Assembly: GCA_022773025.1 (NCBI GenBank)
Contig: JALEZF010000046.1
Span: 1-50,586 of the forward strand
Direction of reading: 5' to 3'
From: Clostridium sp.
GTDB taxonomy: Bacteria; Bacillota; Clostridia; Clostridiales; Clostridiaceae
Length of the DNA stretch: 50,586 nt
The notes beneath the pieces are model-generated. The model saw only the letters and a list, made by a program, of their open reading frames with translations, had not been told where the DNA came from and did not search any database. The translations under genes and the position numbers were made by a program. This document shows, piece after piece, positions 42,682 to 50,586 of the stretch (position 1 is its first letter; each line of letters opens with the position of its first letter).

Positions 42682-43633
42682 AGTTTATGGAGTACTAGGT
42701 ATATCATCTATTATGGCTAATTGGAATGCTGATTTTACAGGATATCCAAAGACAATTTCTACAGGAGAAATTTTCGGAAGTGATAAGGCTTTAAAGTACC
42801 CTATGAAAAAGTTATGGGACAATAATGGCGAAAAAGTATTATATATAAAGTCTATGAAGCTATCTGAAGATAAAAATAAGGAAATCAACTTAGTTCCAAG
42901 ATCACTTAAAGAACGTTATGAATTTATTTTTAATGAAAAAGATTTGAAAGCAAACAAGGATAGTGGAGCAGTTCTAAAAAATCTATTTTCAGCAATAGAC
43001 GTAAAAAACTTTGGAGCAACATTTGCAGAGGAAGGTAATAATATTTCTATAACAGGAGCAGTACAAATAGGTCAAGGTTTCAACAAATATGAATACTCAT
43101 ATTTTGAAGACCAGTCTATTCTATCACCTTTTAGAGATGCATCTGTTAAGGAAAAAAACAAAGGTACAGACAAAGAAGATGCTGAGGCTAAAAACTCAAC
43201 TCTAGGAAATAAAATTGTGAGTAATGAAGCCCATTATTTCTATCCATTTACAATAAATCCTTTAGCATATAAGGAATTTGTTGAGCTAGGAGTGACAGAG
43301 GGATATACAGAGGATGACTACGGAAAATTTAAAGAAGCGTCCATAAGCTCTGCTACTGCTTTTGCAACAAACTCTAAGGTTGGATGTGAAAATGAATTTG
43401 CATTATTTGTAGAAACAGAAAAGGATTTGTATATTCCTAATTTAGATAAATATATAGAGTTTAAAAAGCTCGAAGATAAGAATGTAATCAAGATAACTTG
43501 TGGGAAATTACTTAACGATTTGAAACATAGGATATCAAATATAGAAATTTATTATAATCCATATACAACTACCATAGAAACAGATATAGAAGGTGCAAAA
43601 GTATTCAATATATTTACTAAGCAAGAGGTGTAG
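42668..43633 (+). CDS. cas7: Cascade backbone subunit Cas7 (Csh2, type I-B)
   Basis: 321 residues from ATG 42668 (ATG 42671 also possible). GGAGGAG precedes them. The N-terminus RVYGVLGISSIMANWNADFTGYPKT and the central NIVSNEAHYFYPFTINP-like stretch match Csh2, the RNA-binding subunit that coats the crRNA. It overlaps the end of cas8b by about 14 bases, suggesting coupled translation. It is followed three bases after the stop by cas5. Confidence 0.93.
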   Translation: MMENRVYGVLGISSIMANWNADFTGYPKTISTGEIFGSDKALKYPMKKLWDNNGEKVLYIKSMKLSEDKNKEINLVPRSLKERYEFIFNEKDLKANKDSGAVLKNLFSAIDVKNFGATFAEEGNNISITGAVQIGQGFNKYEYSYFEDQSILSPFRDASVKEKNKGTDKEDAEAKNSTLGNKIVSNEAHYFYPFTINPLAYKEFVELGVTEGYTEDDYGKFKEASISSATAFATNSKVGCENEFALFVETEKDLYIPNLDKYIEFKKLEDKNVIKITCGKLLNDLKHRISNIEIYYNPYTTTIETDIEGAKVFNIFTKQEV

Positions 43634-43636
43634 AAA

Positions 43637-44386
43637 ATGAATGCACTAAAGTTTACTTTAACAGGAAGGACTGCATTTTTTAAAAAACCGGATGTTAACA
43701 CCTATTTATATTTTACTTACGGACATATTCATAAGGTAGCACTTCTTGGTATATTTGGAGCTATATTAGGATATAAGGGATATAATCAAATGAATAGTAA
43801 AGATGATTATCCTGAGTTTTATAATAAATTAAAGAATTTAAAGATTTCTATAGTTCCTAAAGAATGTAGTGTATCTAAAAAGGTTCAAGTGTTCAACAAT
43901 TCAGTAGGATATGCATCTAAGGAACAAGGGGGAAACTTAATTGTAAATGAGCAATGGCTTGAAAATCCAAGTTGGGATATATATGTGCTTATTGATAATG
44001 AAGAGGCTGAAAACTTAAGTAGCTCAATTATAAATAACAAATATGTATATCTGCCATATTTGGGTAAGAATGACCATCCAGCAGATATTATAGATGCAGA
44101 GATTATTACTAATATTGATTATAAAGAAATTGATGAACTTTCTATTGATAGCATGTTTTTATCAAAGGATTTTGAGTTCATAATTGAAGAATACGATGTG
44201 GATGAAGATGATGAAGAACATGAATGTGAGAATATTTATAAGTATGAAGAAGCATTACCTGTATCATTAAATCAGGATACCAATGGATATGAACTTGAAA
44301 TTTTAGTTATGACAAATCAAAAATTGAAAAATATATCTGGTATTAAAGTGTATAAGGATAATGATAGAAATATAGTATTTTTTTAA
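43637..44386 (+). CDS. cas5: Cascade subunit Cas5 (type I-B)
   Basis: 249 residues. ALKFTLTGRTAFFKKPDVNTYLYFTYGHIHKVALLGIFGAILGYKG is the typical Cas5 N-terminal RAMP domain (the aromatic YGHIHK loop occurs in clostridial Cas5b). Cas5 binds the 5' handle of the crRNA. Close spacing on both sides places it in the Cascade operon; AAGCAAGAGGTG lies before its ATG. Confidence 0.93.
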   Translation: MNALKFTLTGRTAFFKKPDVNTYLYFTYGHIHKVALLGIFGAILGYKGYNQMNSKDDYPEFYNKLKNLKISIVPKECSVSKKVQVFNNSVGYASKEQGGNLIVNEQWLENPSWDIYVLIDNEEAENLSSSIINNKYVYLPYLGKNDHPADIIDAEIITNIDYKEIDELSIDSMFLSKDFEFIIEEYDVDEDDEEHECENIYKYEEALPVSLNQDTNGYELEILVMTNQKLKNISGIKVYKDNDRNIVFF

Positions 44387-44428
44387 GGAGGGGTTCCCTC
44401 CTTAATTCATATAGTCAGGAGAATTTTT

Positions 44429-46966
44429 ATGTATTTTGATGGAATAAGTAAAATCAATATAGATGAACATGTAAATGAAAATTACAATATTTATGCTCAT
44501 GAGAACAAGGGTAATTATGAAACCTTAAAGGAGCATATAACTCTGTGTGAAAAATACTTTTTTATGATAATAAAAGAAAAAGGTTTAGAAGAGATGTTTT
44601 TAAATATAGAAAAGGGATTTTTAGGTAATGCCTCTGTAATATCGAAAAGTTTTTTTAAAGAAATGCTTTTGAACACAATTATGATGCATGATATGGGGAA
44701 GGTAAATCCATGGTTTCAAGAGAAGCAGCTTGGAAATAAACTTGAAATTAAAGAAGCAGCTAAATTTAATAACTCAAGGCATTCCTTAATTTCCTCTATA
44801 CTATATCTGAATTATTTTATTCCAAAGATAAAAGAATGTCCCAAAGAAGAAAGAGATATAGTTAGAGATTTTATGATGATAAATGCATACATAATTTCCA
44901 GGCATCACGGTGATTTGAACAGTTTTGATGACTTCAAAGAGCTTTTTGAAGAGTATTCAGGAGATGGATGGAGACTATTGTATGAGCAGAAGATATTATA
45001 TGAGAAAACATATAAATATCCTTTGAAAATATCACTTAAGACTATAGATGGGAACTTTCACAAATTAAAGCTGTATGAAGAAAAACTTTCACAGGAAAAG
45101 AATATTGCTAGGTACATATATGCAAGGCTCTTAATGTCTATACTATTTGCCTGTGATTTTTACTCCACATCTGAATATATGGATGGTGTAGAGATTAATG
45201 ATATAGGTTCACTAAATAATATAGCTGAATTTTATGATACCTATAAACAAGGAAAGATATATAAGTTCATAAGAGAATATGAAGGGAAGCAATACTCTAA
45301 AACAAAAGACTTTTCTAAAATAAAAGACATAAATATTTTGAGAAATGAAATGTTCTTAGACGCAGAAAATGAAATCTCAAAAAATATTTCAGCTAGTATC
45401 TTCTATTTAGAGGCGCCAACTGGAAGTGGTAAGAGTAATGTGGCAACTAACTTGAGTTTTAAGCTATTGGAAGAAGATAAATCAAAGAATAAAATCTTTT
45501 ATGTATATCCATTTAATACATTAATAGAGCAAAATGTTGAAACCTTAAGTAAGGTTTTTGAAAATGAACCTGATATATTGAATAAAATTTCGGTAATTAA
45601 TTCTATAACACCTATTGATAAAAAAGATGAGACGGAAGAAGTTATGGACTTTAATTACTACAAAAAAATACTTCTCAATAGGCAGTTTTTAAACTATCCA
45701 ATGGTACTTACAACTCATGTGAGTATATTTAAATATTTATTTTCAACAACTAAAGAAGATATATTTCCACTACACCAGCTTGCAAATAGCGTTATAGTTT
45801 TGGATGAAATTCAAAGTTATAAGAACATGATATGGAGAGAGATAATATCATTCTTAGATGTATATGCAAAACTGCTAAATATAAAATTTATAATAATGTC
45901 AGCAACTCTTCCTAATTTTGATGAAATGCTAAATGATGTAACTGGCACTAAAAGATTAATAGGTGATAGAAATAAGTATTTTAAGAACCCAATATTTAAA
46001 GATAGAGTTAAAGTGGATTTTTCATTAGTGCAATGTGAAGGTATAGTTGAAATGCTTTTCAATCATGTTAAGAAAAACTCTTTTAGGAAAAAGAAAATTT
46101 TAGTTGAATTTATATCAAAGAAAAGTGCATATGACTTTTATCAAAGGCTAAAAGATGATGAAGAGATACTATCCGATATTGAGCTAATGACTGGTGATGA
46201 TAACTCTGATGAACGTAAGAGAATAATAAGAGAAGTTAAGGCTTCACAAGATATAATACTTGTAGCAACTCAAGTTATTGAGGCAGGAGTAGACATAGAT
46301 ATGGATATAGGATATAAAGATATATCTTTGCTAGATAATGATGAGCAGTTTTTAGGCAGAATTAATAGGTCATGTCTTAAGGATGGGTGTGTCGTTTATT
46401 TTTTTAATTTGGACAATACAATTCAAATCTATAAGGGAGACATAAGAAACAATAAAGAATTTTCTCTAAATGATGCTTCAATGAGAGTAATTTTAGAGAA
46501 TAAAGATTTCGGAGAGTACTATAAAAAAATAATTGATCAGTTAAAAGTAGTGACAGCAAAAGAAAATGATAATAATACAGAAATGTTTTTTAAATTAAAA
46601 GTAGGAGAATTAAATTTTGATGCTGTAAGAGAAAAGATGAAACTTATAGATGAAGCTAAGGACATGTATGTATATCTAAGTCATAATATCACAACAGATG
46701 ATGGTAAAGTCATTAATGGAAATGAAGTATGGGATGAATATAAAGCTTTATTACAAAATGATAAGATTGATTATGCTGAGAAAAGAGTAAAATTATCAAA
46801 AGTAAAAGCTGATATGAATAAATTTATATATAGGATAAAAAAATCCTACATAAACTACAATGATATTATTGGAGAATTATACTTCATTGAAAATGGTGAT
46901 AAATATTTCGATAATGGTAAATTAAATCGAAAGAAGTTTGTAGAAGGGATAGGTGATTTTTTATAA
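44429..46966 (+). CDS. cas3: CRISPR nuclease-helicase Cas3 (HD + helicase)
   Basis: 845 residues. The HD nuclease is N-terminal: His36 (KEHITLCEKYF), His87-Asp88 (MMHDMGK) and SRHHGD. The helicase follows with Walker A APTGSGKS (about 328), DEIQ-type box VLDEIQSYK (about 457), MSATLP, and the motif VI-like QFLGRINRS. The enzyme is recruited by Cascade to unwind and shred target DNA. AGGAGAAT precedes the ATG. Its stop is immediately followed by the cas4 start. Confidence 0.96.
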   Translation: MYFDGISKINIDEHVNENYNIYAHENKGNYETLKEHITLCEKYFFMIIKEKGLEEMFLNIEKGFLGNASVISKSFFKEMLLNTIMMHDMGKVNPWFQEKQLGNKLEIKEAAKFNNSRHSLISSILYLNYFIPKIKECPKEERDIVRDFMMINAYIISRHHGDLNSFDDFKELFEEYSGDGWRLLYEQKILYEKTYKYPLKISLKTIDGNFHKLKLYEEKLSQEKNIARYIYARLLMSILFACDFYSTSEYMDGVEINDIGSLNNIAEFYDTYKQGKIYKFIREYEGKQYSKTKDFSKIKDINILRNEMFLDAENEISKNISASIFYLEAPTGSGKSNVATNLSFKLLEEDKSKNKIFYVYPFNTLIEQNVETLSKVFENEPDILNKISVINSITPIDKKDETEEVMDFNYYKKILLNRQFLNYPMVLTTHVSIFKYLFSTTKEDIFPLHQLANSVIVLDEIQSYKNMIWREIISFLDVYAKLLNIKFIIMSATLPNFDEMLNDVTGTKRLIGDRNKYFKNPIFKDRVKVDFSLVQCEGIVEMLFNHVKKNSFRKKKILVEFISKKSAYDFYQRLKDDEEILSDIELMTGDDNSDERKRIIREVKASQDIILVATQVIEAGVDIDMDIGYKDISLLDNDEQFLGRINRSCLKDGCVVYFFNLDNTIQIYKGDIRNNKEFSLNDASMRVILENKDFGEYYKKIIDQLKVVTAKENDNNTEMFFKLKVGELNFDAVREKMKLIDEAKDMYVYLSHNITTDDGKVINGNEVWDEYKALLQNDKIDYAEKRVKLSKVKADMNKFIYRIKKSYINYNDIIGELYFIENGDKYFDNGKLNRKKFVEGIGDFL

Positions 46967-47461
46967 ATGAAAGTGAATGGAACCTTAATTAACTATTATT
47001 TTCATTGCAAAAGACAATGTTACCTACACGGAAACAGGCTCAACTTAGAAGATAATAGTGAAGATGTAAAGATTGGTAAAGCTATACATGAAGAGAAAAG
47101 TGAGCAGAGCAATAATACAGAAATAGAGATAGACAATATAAAAATAGACAAGCTTACAAAGGACTATTTGGTAGAAGTAAAGAAATCTGATGCAGACGTA
47201 GAGGCAGCAAAGTGGCAGCTTGCATACTATCTAAAGGTACTTAAAGATAAAGGAATAGAAAGAAAAGGAAAATTAGAGTTTGTAGAAAAAAATAAAACTA
47301 CAAGTAAAGTAATATATATTGAGCTTAATGATGAAATTATAAAAGAACTAGATTCATATTTGACTTCTATAGAAAATTTATTAAAGCAAGAAGAAGTTCC
47401 AACTATATTGAATAAGCCTCAATGTAAAAAATGTGCATATTATGAATACTGTTATATATAG
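46967..47461 (+). CDS. cas4: CRISPR adaptation nuclease Cas4
   Basis: 164 residues. Cys residues at CKRQC and the C-terminal CKKCAYYEYC bind an iron-sulfur cluster, and the RecB-like nuclease core includes DYLVEVKKSD with the catalytic acidic and lysine residues. In type I-B systems Cas4 trims prespacers to fit the PAM and acts with Cas1. It starts directly at the base after the cas3 stop codon. Confidence 0.94.
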   Translation: MKVNGTLINYYFHCKRQCYLHGNRLNLEDNSEDVKIGKAIHEEKSEQSNNTEIEIDNIKIDKLTKDYLVEVKKSDADVEAAKWQLAYYLKVLKDKGIERKGKLEFVEKNKTTSKVIYIELNDEIIKELDSYLTSIENLLKQEEVPTILNKPQCKKCAYYEYCYI

Positions 47462-47472
47462 GAGATGAAAAT

Positions 47473-48471
47473 ATGGGAACCACTAAGTATATAACATCTA
47501 TGGGAGAGCTCTCAAGAAAAGATAATTCACTATGTTTTAGAAAGGATGGGAAGAATTTATACATTCCTATTGAAAACACAAAAGAAATATATTGTTTGAA
47601 TGAAGTAAGTATAAATACAAAACTATTGGATTTTCTATCAGCTAATAATGTCATAGTTCATTTCTTTAATTATTATGAAGGATATAGTGGAACATTCTAT
47701 CCTAGAAATCAGTACAATAGTGGAAAACTTTTAATTAAGCAGGTAGAGACTTTTAATAATAGACGTATGGAAGTAGCTAAGGCCATAGTAAAAGCAATAG
47801 GTGTTAATATAAAGGAAGTCCTATACCATTATTACAAACATAATAAGAAAGAAGTAAAGAAAACAATAGATTGGATAAGCAATGAATTAGACTATAGACT
47901 TTCGATGTGTAATACAATAAATGAGCTCATGTCAGTAGAGGGTGAGATTTGGCAGAGATTTTATAGTGAGTTCAAAAATATTTTACCTGAGGATTTTATA
48001 ATGAATAAAAGAGTAAAGAGACCACCTGATAATCCAATCAATGCTCTTATATCTTTTGGGAATACATTATTATACACAAAAACTATTTCTGCAATATACA
48101 GAACTCACTTGGATCAGCGGATAAGTTTTCTTCACGAACCATCTGAGGGAAGATTTTCATTGAGCTTAGATATAAGTGAAGCTTTTAAACCTGTAATAGT
48201 GTACAAAACTATATTTGAATTAGTTAATAATAAAAGAATTCAAGTAAGTAAGCATTTTGATAAAAAGGTTAATTATTGTCTTTTGAATGAGGAAGGAAGA
48301 AACATATTTATAACAGCCTTTGAAGAGCGATTAGAGTCAGTTTTTCCTCATCCTAAACTAAAAAGAAAAGTAACATATAGAACAGCAATAAAATTGGATT
48401 GTTATAAGCTCATAAAATTTATAATGGAAGACAAAGAGTTCATTCCATTTAGCCTAAAGGAGAATATGTAG
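47473..48471 (+). CDS. cas1: CRISPR integrase Cas1 (type I-B)
   Basis: 332 residues. Metal-binding residues lie in LMSVEGEIWQRFY (Glu), FLHEPSEGRFSLSLDISEAFKPV (His, then Asp). With Cas2 it inserts new spacers at the leader end of the array. GGAGATG precedes the ATG; cas2 begins 2 bases after its stop. Confidence 0.97.
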   Translation: MGTTKYITSMGELSRKDNSLCFRKDGKNLYIPIENTKEIYCLNEVSINTKLLDFLSANNVIVHFFNYYEGYSGTFYPRNQYNSGKLLIKQVETFNNRRMEVAKAIVKAIGVNIKEVLYHYYKHNKKEVKKTIDWISNELDYRLSMCNTINELMSVEGEIWQRFYSEFKNILPEDFIMNKRVKRPPDNPINALISFGNTLLYTKTISAIYRTHLDQRISFLHEPSEGRFSLSLDISEAFKPVIVYKTIFELVNNKRIQVSKHFDKKVNYCLLNEEGRNIFITAFEERLESVFPHPKLKRKVTYRTAIKLDCYKLIKFIMEDKEFIPFSLKENM

Positions 48472-48473
48472 CC

Positions 48474-48761
48474 ATGAGTAAGCAAATAAACTATAATTAT
48501 GCCTTTTTATTTTATGATGTAAATGAAAAACGAGTTCAAAAAGTATTTAAGGTGTGTAAAAAATATTTATCTCATTTTCAAAAATCAGTATTTCGAGGAG
48601 AAATAACTCCATCTAAATTGATTTCTTTACGTAAAGACCTCAATAAAGTAATAGATAAGCAAGAAGACTTTATATGTATAGTGAAACTTATGAATGATAG
48701 TGTATTTGGAGAAGAAATTTTAGGAGGCGGAACTCCAACTGGAGAAAATCTAATAATATAA
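48474..48761 (+). CDS. cas2: CRISPR adaptation protein Cas2
   Basis: 95 residues, a small ferredoxin-like fold. NYAFLFYDVNEKRVQKVFKVCKKYLSHFQKSVFRGEIT is the N-terminal strand and helix with the conserved Asp. It forms the dimer bridge of the Cas1-Cas2 complex. Last cas gene; the array leader follows. Confidence 0.96.
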   Translation: MSKQINYNYAFLFYDVNEKRVQKVFKVCKKYLSHFQKSVFRGEITPSKLISLRKDLNKVIDKQEDFICIVKLMNDSVFGEEILGGGTPTGENLII

Positions 48762-48937
48762 ATTACCAAGTGATCTAAAATAAAAAATCATCTAAAACTA
48801 AGTAGTATCAGTGAATAAGAAACATAAAAACTACTACAACATAAAATTTCGTAATAGCTTGGTAAATTAATTGGGAGATCCATATATATCAAGTCATTAT
48901 CGTATATAGTGATTTTAGAAAGCCTTATTTTATCTTG
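48762..48937 (+). promoter_or_regulatory. CRISPR leader
   Basis: 176 AT-rich bases between the cas2 stop and the first repeat, with no ORF. An inverted repeat, TACCAAG (48764-48770) with CTTGGTA (48858-48864), spans part of it, and TCATTATCGTATATAGTGAT lies near the first repeat. The array direction (repeat ends in ATTTAAAC, the crRNA handle) makes this the leader side. Confidence 0.75.
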
Positions 48938-50586
48938 GATGAACCTTAACATGAGATGTATTTAAACTTTACTACTTGTTGCATACCTGTAGCTGGATCT
49001 ATCGATGAACCTTAACATGAGATGTATTTAAACTGTTTACCCTCCTATATTTTTAAATCTCTTACTGATGATGAACCTTAACATGAGATGTATTTAAACA
49101 CCAGTGGTATAAGTTTATCTCCACTAGCTGTTACAGATGAACCTTAACATGAGATGTATTTAAACGCTTTTGGTTTCATTGGATTATCTCCAATCCACCC
49201 AGATGAACCTTAACATGAGATGTATTTAAACCAGATTATTAAATTTCCTTGTTTTGCCCACTCTAGATGAACCTTAACATGAGATGTATTTAAACTTGGT
49301 AAACCCCTCTGTAGTAAGCTCAAAGTATAGGATGAACCTTAACATGAGATGTATTTAAACCCAAGTCCAATCATATTGTAAAACCTCCTTAATTGATGAA
49401 CCTTAACATGAGATGTATTTAAACCTTACATAGATGTCATTTCCAAAAGACGTAAATACGATGAACCTTAACATGAGATGTATTTAAACGAAGAAGATGA
49501 AGCGGTTGAAGAGATTATAGTTGGATGAACCTTAACATGAGATGTATTTAAACTTCTGTCGCCAAACAGATTGATAAGCCGAAACTAAAGATGAACCTTA
49601 ACATGAGATGTATTTAAACTTCTTAGATTTATCCGTTGAAGATTTTTTGGAATGATGAACCTTAACATGAGATGTATTTAAACAGAATTGATATTAGTGG
49701 AAAAAAAGGACTAGAATAGATGAACCTTAACATGAGATGTATTTAAACAACTAGCATAGACACAGATAGCGACTTTATATGTATGATGAACCTTAACATG
49801 AGATGTATTTAAACAGACCAAGAAGCTGTTTTTAATAAAAGTATACTGAGATGAACCTTAACATGAGATGTATTTAAACGATACTAGGGAACTTACACAA
49901 GAAGAAAAAAGAAAGATGAACCTTAACATGAGATGTATTTAAACTGATAAAAATATGATGATTTTATTTCTTATACTACGATGAACCTTAACATGAGATG
50001 TATTTAAACATTAAATGATGTTTATGGAGATAAGGTGGCAAAAAGATGAACCTTAACATGAGATGTATTTAAACAAAAACTTATTTTCTTTTAGGGGATG
50101 TATATTGTAAGATGAACCTTAACATGAGATGTATTTAAACAAATCCTTCATTTTAATATAAGTTAAAGAACCCATAGATGAACCTTAACATGAGATGTAT
50201 TTAAACATATTCCTTTTACTTCTTCCTTGATATTGTTGTTGATGAACCTTAACATGAGATGTATTTAAACGAAGAAGTAGAAAAGCAAAAGGGATACTTA
50301 GTGTGATGAACCTTAACATGAGATGTATTTAAACATAAAATGTGGATAACTTTTATATCAAATACTACAGATGAACCTTAACATGAGATGTATTTAAACT
50401 GTATTCAGAAGAGAAAATAGATAAAAACATGGTTAGATGAACCTTAACATGAGATGTATTTAAACAGATATCCAAACTTCAATAAAGGAACTAAGAAGAA
50501 GATGAACCTTAACATGAGATGTATTTAAACCATCTTAGGCGAGGGATTACTTGTTTTAAATGTAAAGATGAACCTTAACATGAGAT
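48938..50586 (+). CRISPR. type I-B CRISPR array, 25 complete repeats plus a partial one
   Basis: A 30-nt repeat beginning GATGAACCTTAACATGAG and ending TGTATTTAAAC is repeated 25 times exactly, with the first 20 bases of a 26th at 50567-50586. Spacers are 34-36 bases. The first repeat starts at 48938, later ones at 49004, 49070, 49136 and so on. No repeat differs by even one base. The 3' end ATTTAAAC fits the 8-nt crRNA handle of type I-B. The array continues beyond the window. Confidence 0.98.

Noticed and set aside
48938-50586. Self-targeting spacers matching genes in this window.
   Set aside because: By eye I found no spacer matching elsewhere in the window; a full genome search was not possible.

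Overview
The window looks like a chromosomal segment of an anaerobic, low-G+C Clostridium (sensu stricto-like). Reasons: very AT-rich DNA, AGA/ATA-rich codon use, GGAGG-type ribosome binding sites, a hybrid cluster protein, glycyl-radical enzymology, a SigI/RsgI pair, a methionine T-box and a clostridial type I-B CRISPR repeat. The species cannot be fixed from sequence alone. LAYOUT. 1-283: tail of an rRNA operon (5S rRNA, tRNA-Lys, terminator). 354-3372: CRP/FNR-family regulator, cupin and hybrid cluster protein, a nitrosative-stress unit with a candidate operator at -41.5. 3432-5752: two GNAT acetyltransferases and a decayed two-component system. 6024-8859: amino-acid permease and M18 aminopeptidase. 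8862-9527: IS200-type insertion sequence. 9699-13460: LytTR regulator, GHKL kinase, YhfC-type membrane protease, PH-like protein and DUF3887 lipoprotein. 13534-17706: Met T-box, metNIQ methionine importer and an M20 hydrolase. 17794-24200: housekeeping and accessory genes (PhnA/YjdM-like, XRE, RmlD-like, GNAT, MNT/HEPN pair, DHFR, small membrane proteins, FakA-like fragment, P-loop kinase). 24544-26419: sigma factor with DUF4179-type anti-sigma. 26618-27940: arsenic operon with truncated arsA and no pump gene. 28044-29930: Asp/Trp-repeat secreted protein, SigI and RsgI. 30100-30837: a second decayed (Bce-like) two-component system. 30934-32427: CrtI-type oxidoreductase. 32469-39846: glycyl-radical sugar module (PTS EIICB, DeoR regulator, activase, glycyl radical enzyme, FSA-type aldolase), bounded by near-identical terminators. 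39892-50586: hypothetical ORF, then cas6-cas8b-cas7-cas5-cas3-cas4-cas1-cas2 and a CRISPR array of 25 full repeats that runs off the window. HOW IT WORKS TOGETHER. The sugar module matches the recently described radical route for 1,5-anhydrohexitol 6-phosphates: PTS import and phosphorylation, radical C-O ring opening to 1-deoxy-fructose 6-phosphate, then aldol cleavage to glyceraldehyde 3-phosphate and hydroxyacetone. The CRISPR locus appears complete, and its cas8b carries a strong in-frame internal ribosome binding site and ATG that would make the small subunit Cas11b. Several loci (two two-component systems and the ars operon) carry internal deletion scars, so this stretch has been losing sensory and resistance functions while keeping metabolic and defence modules.
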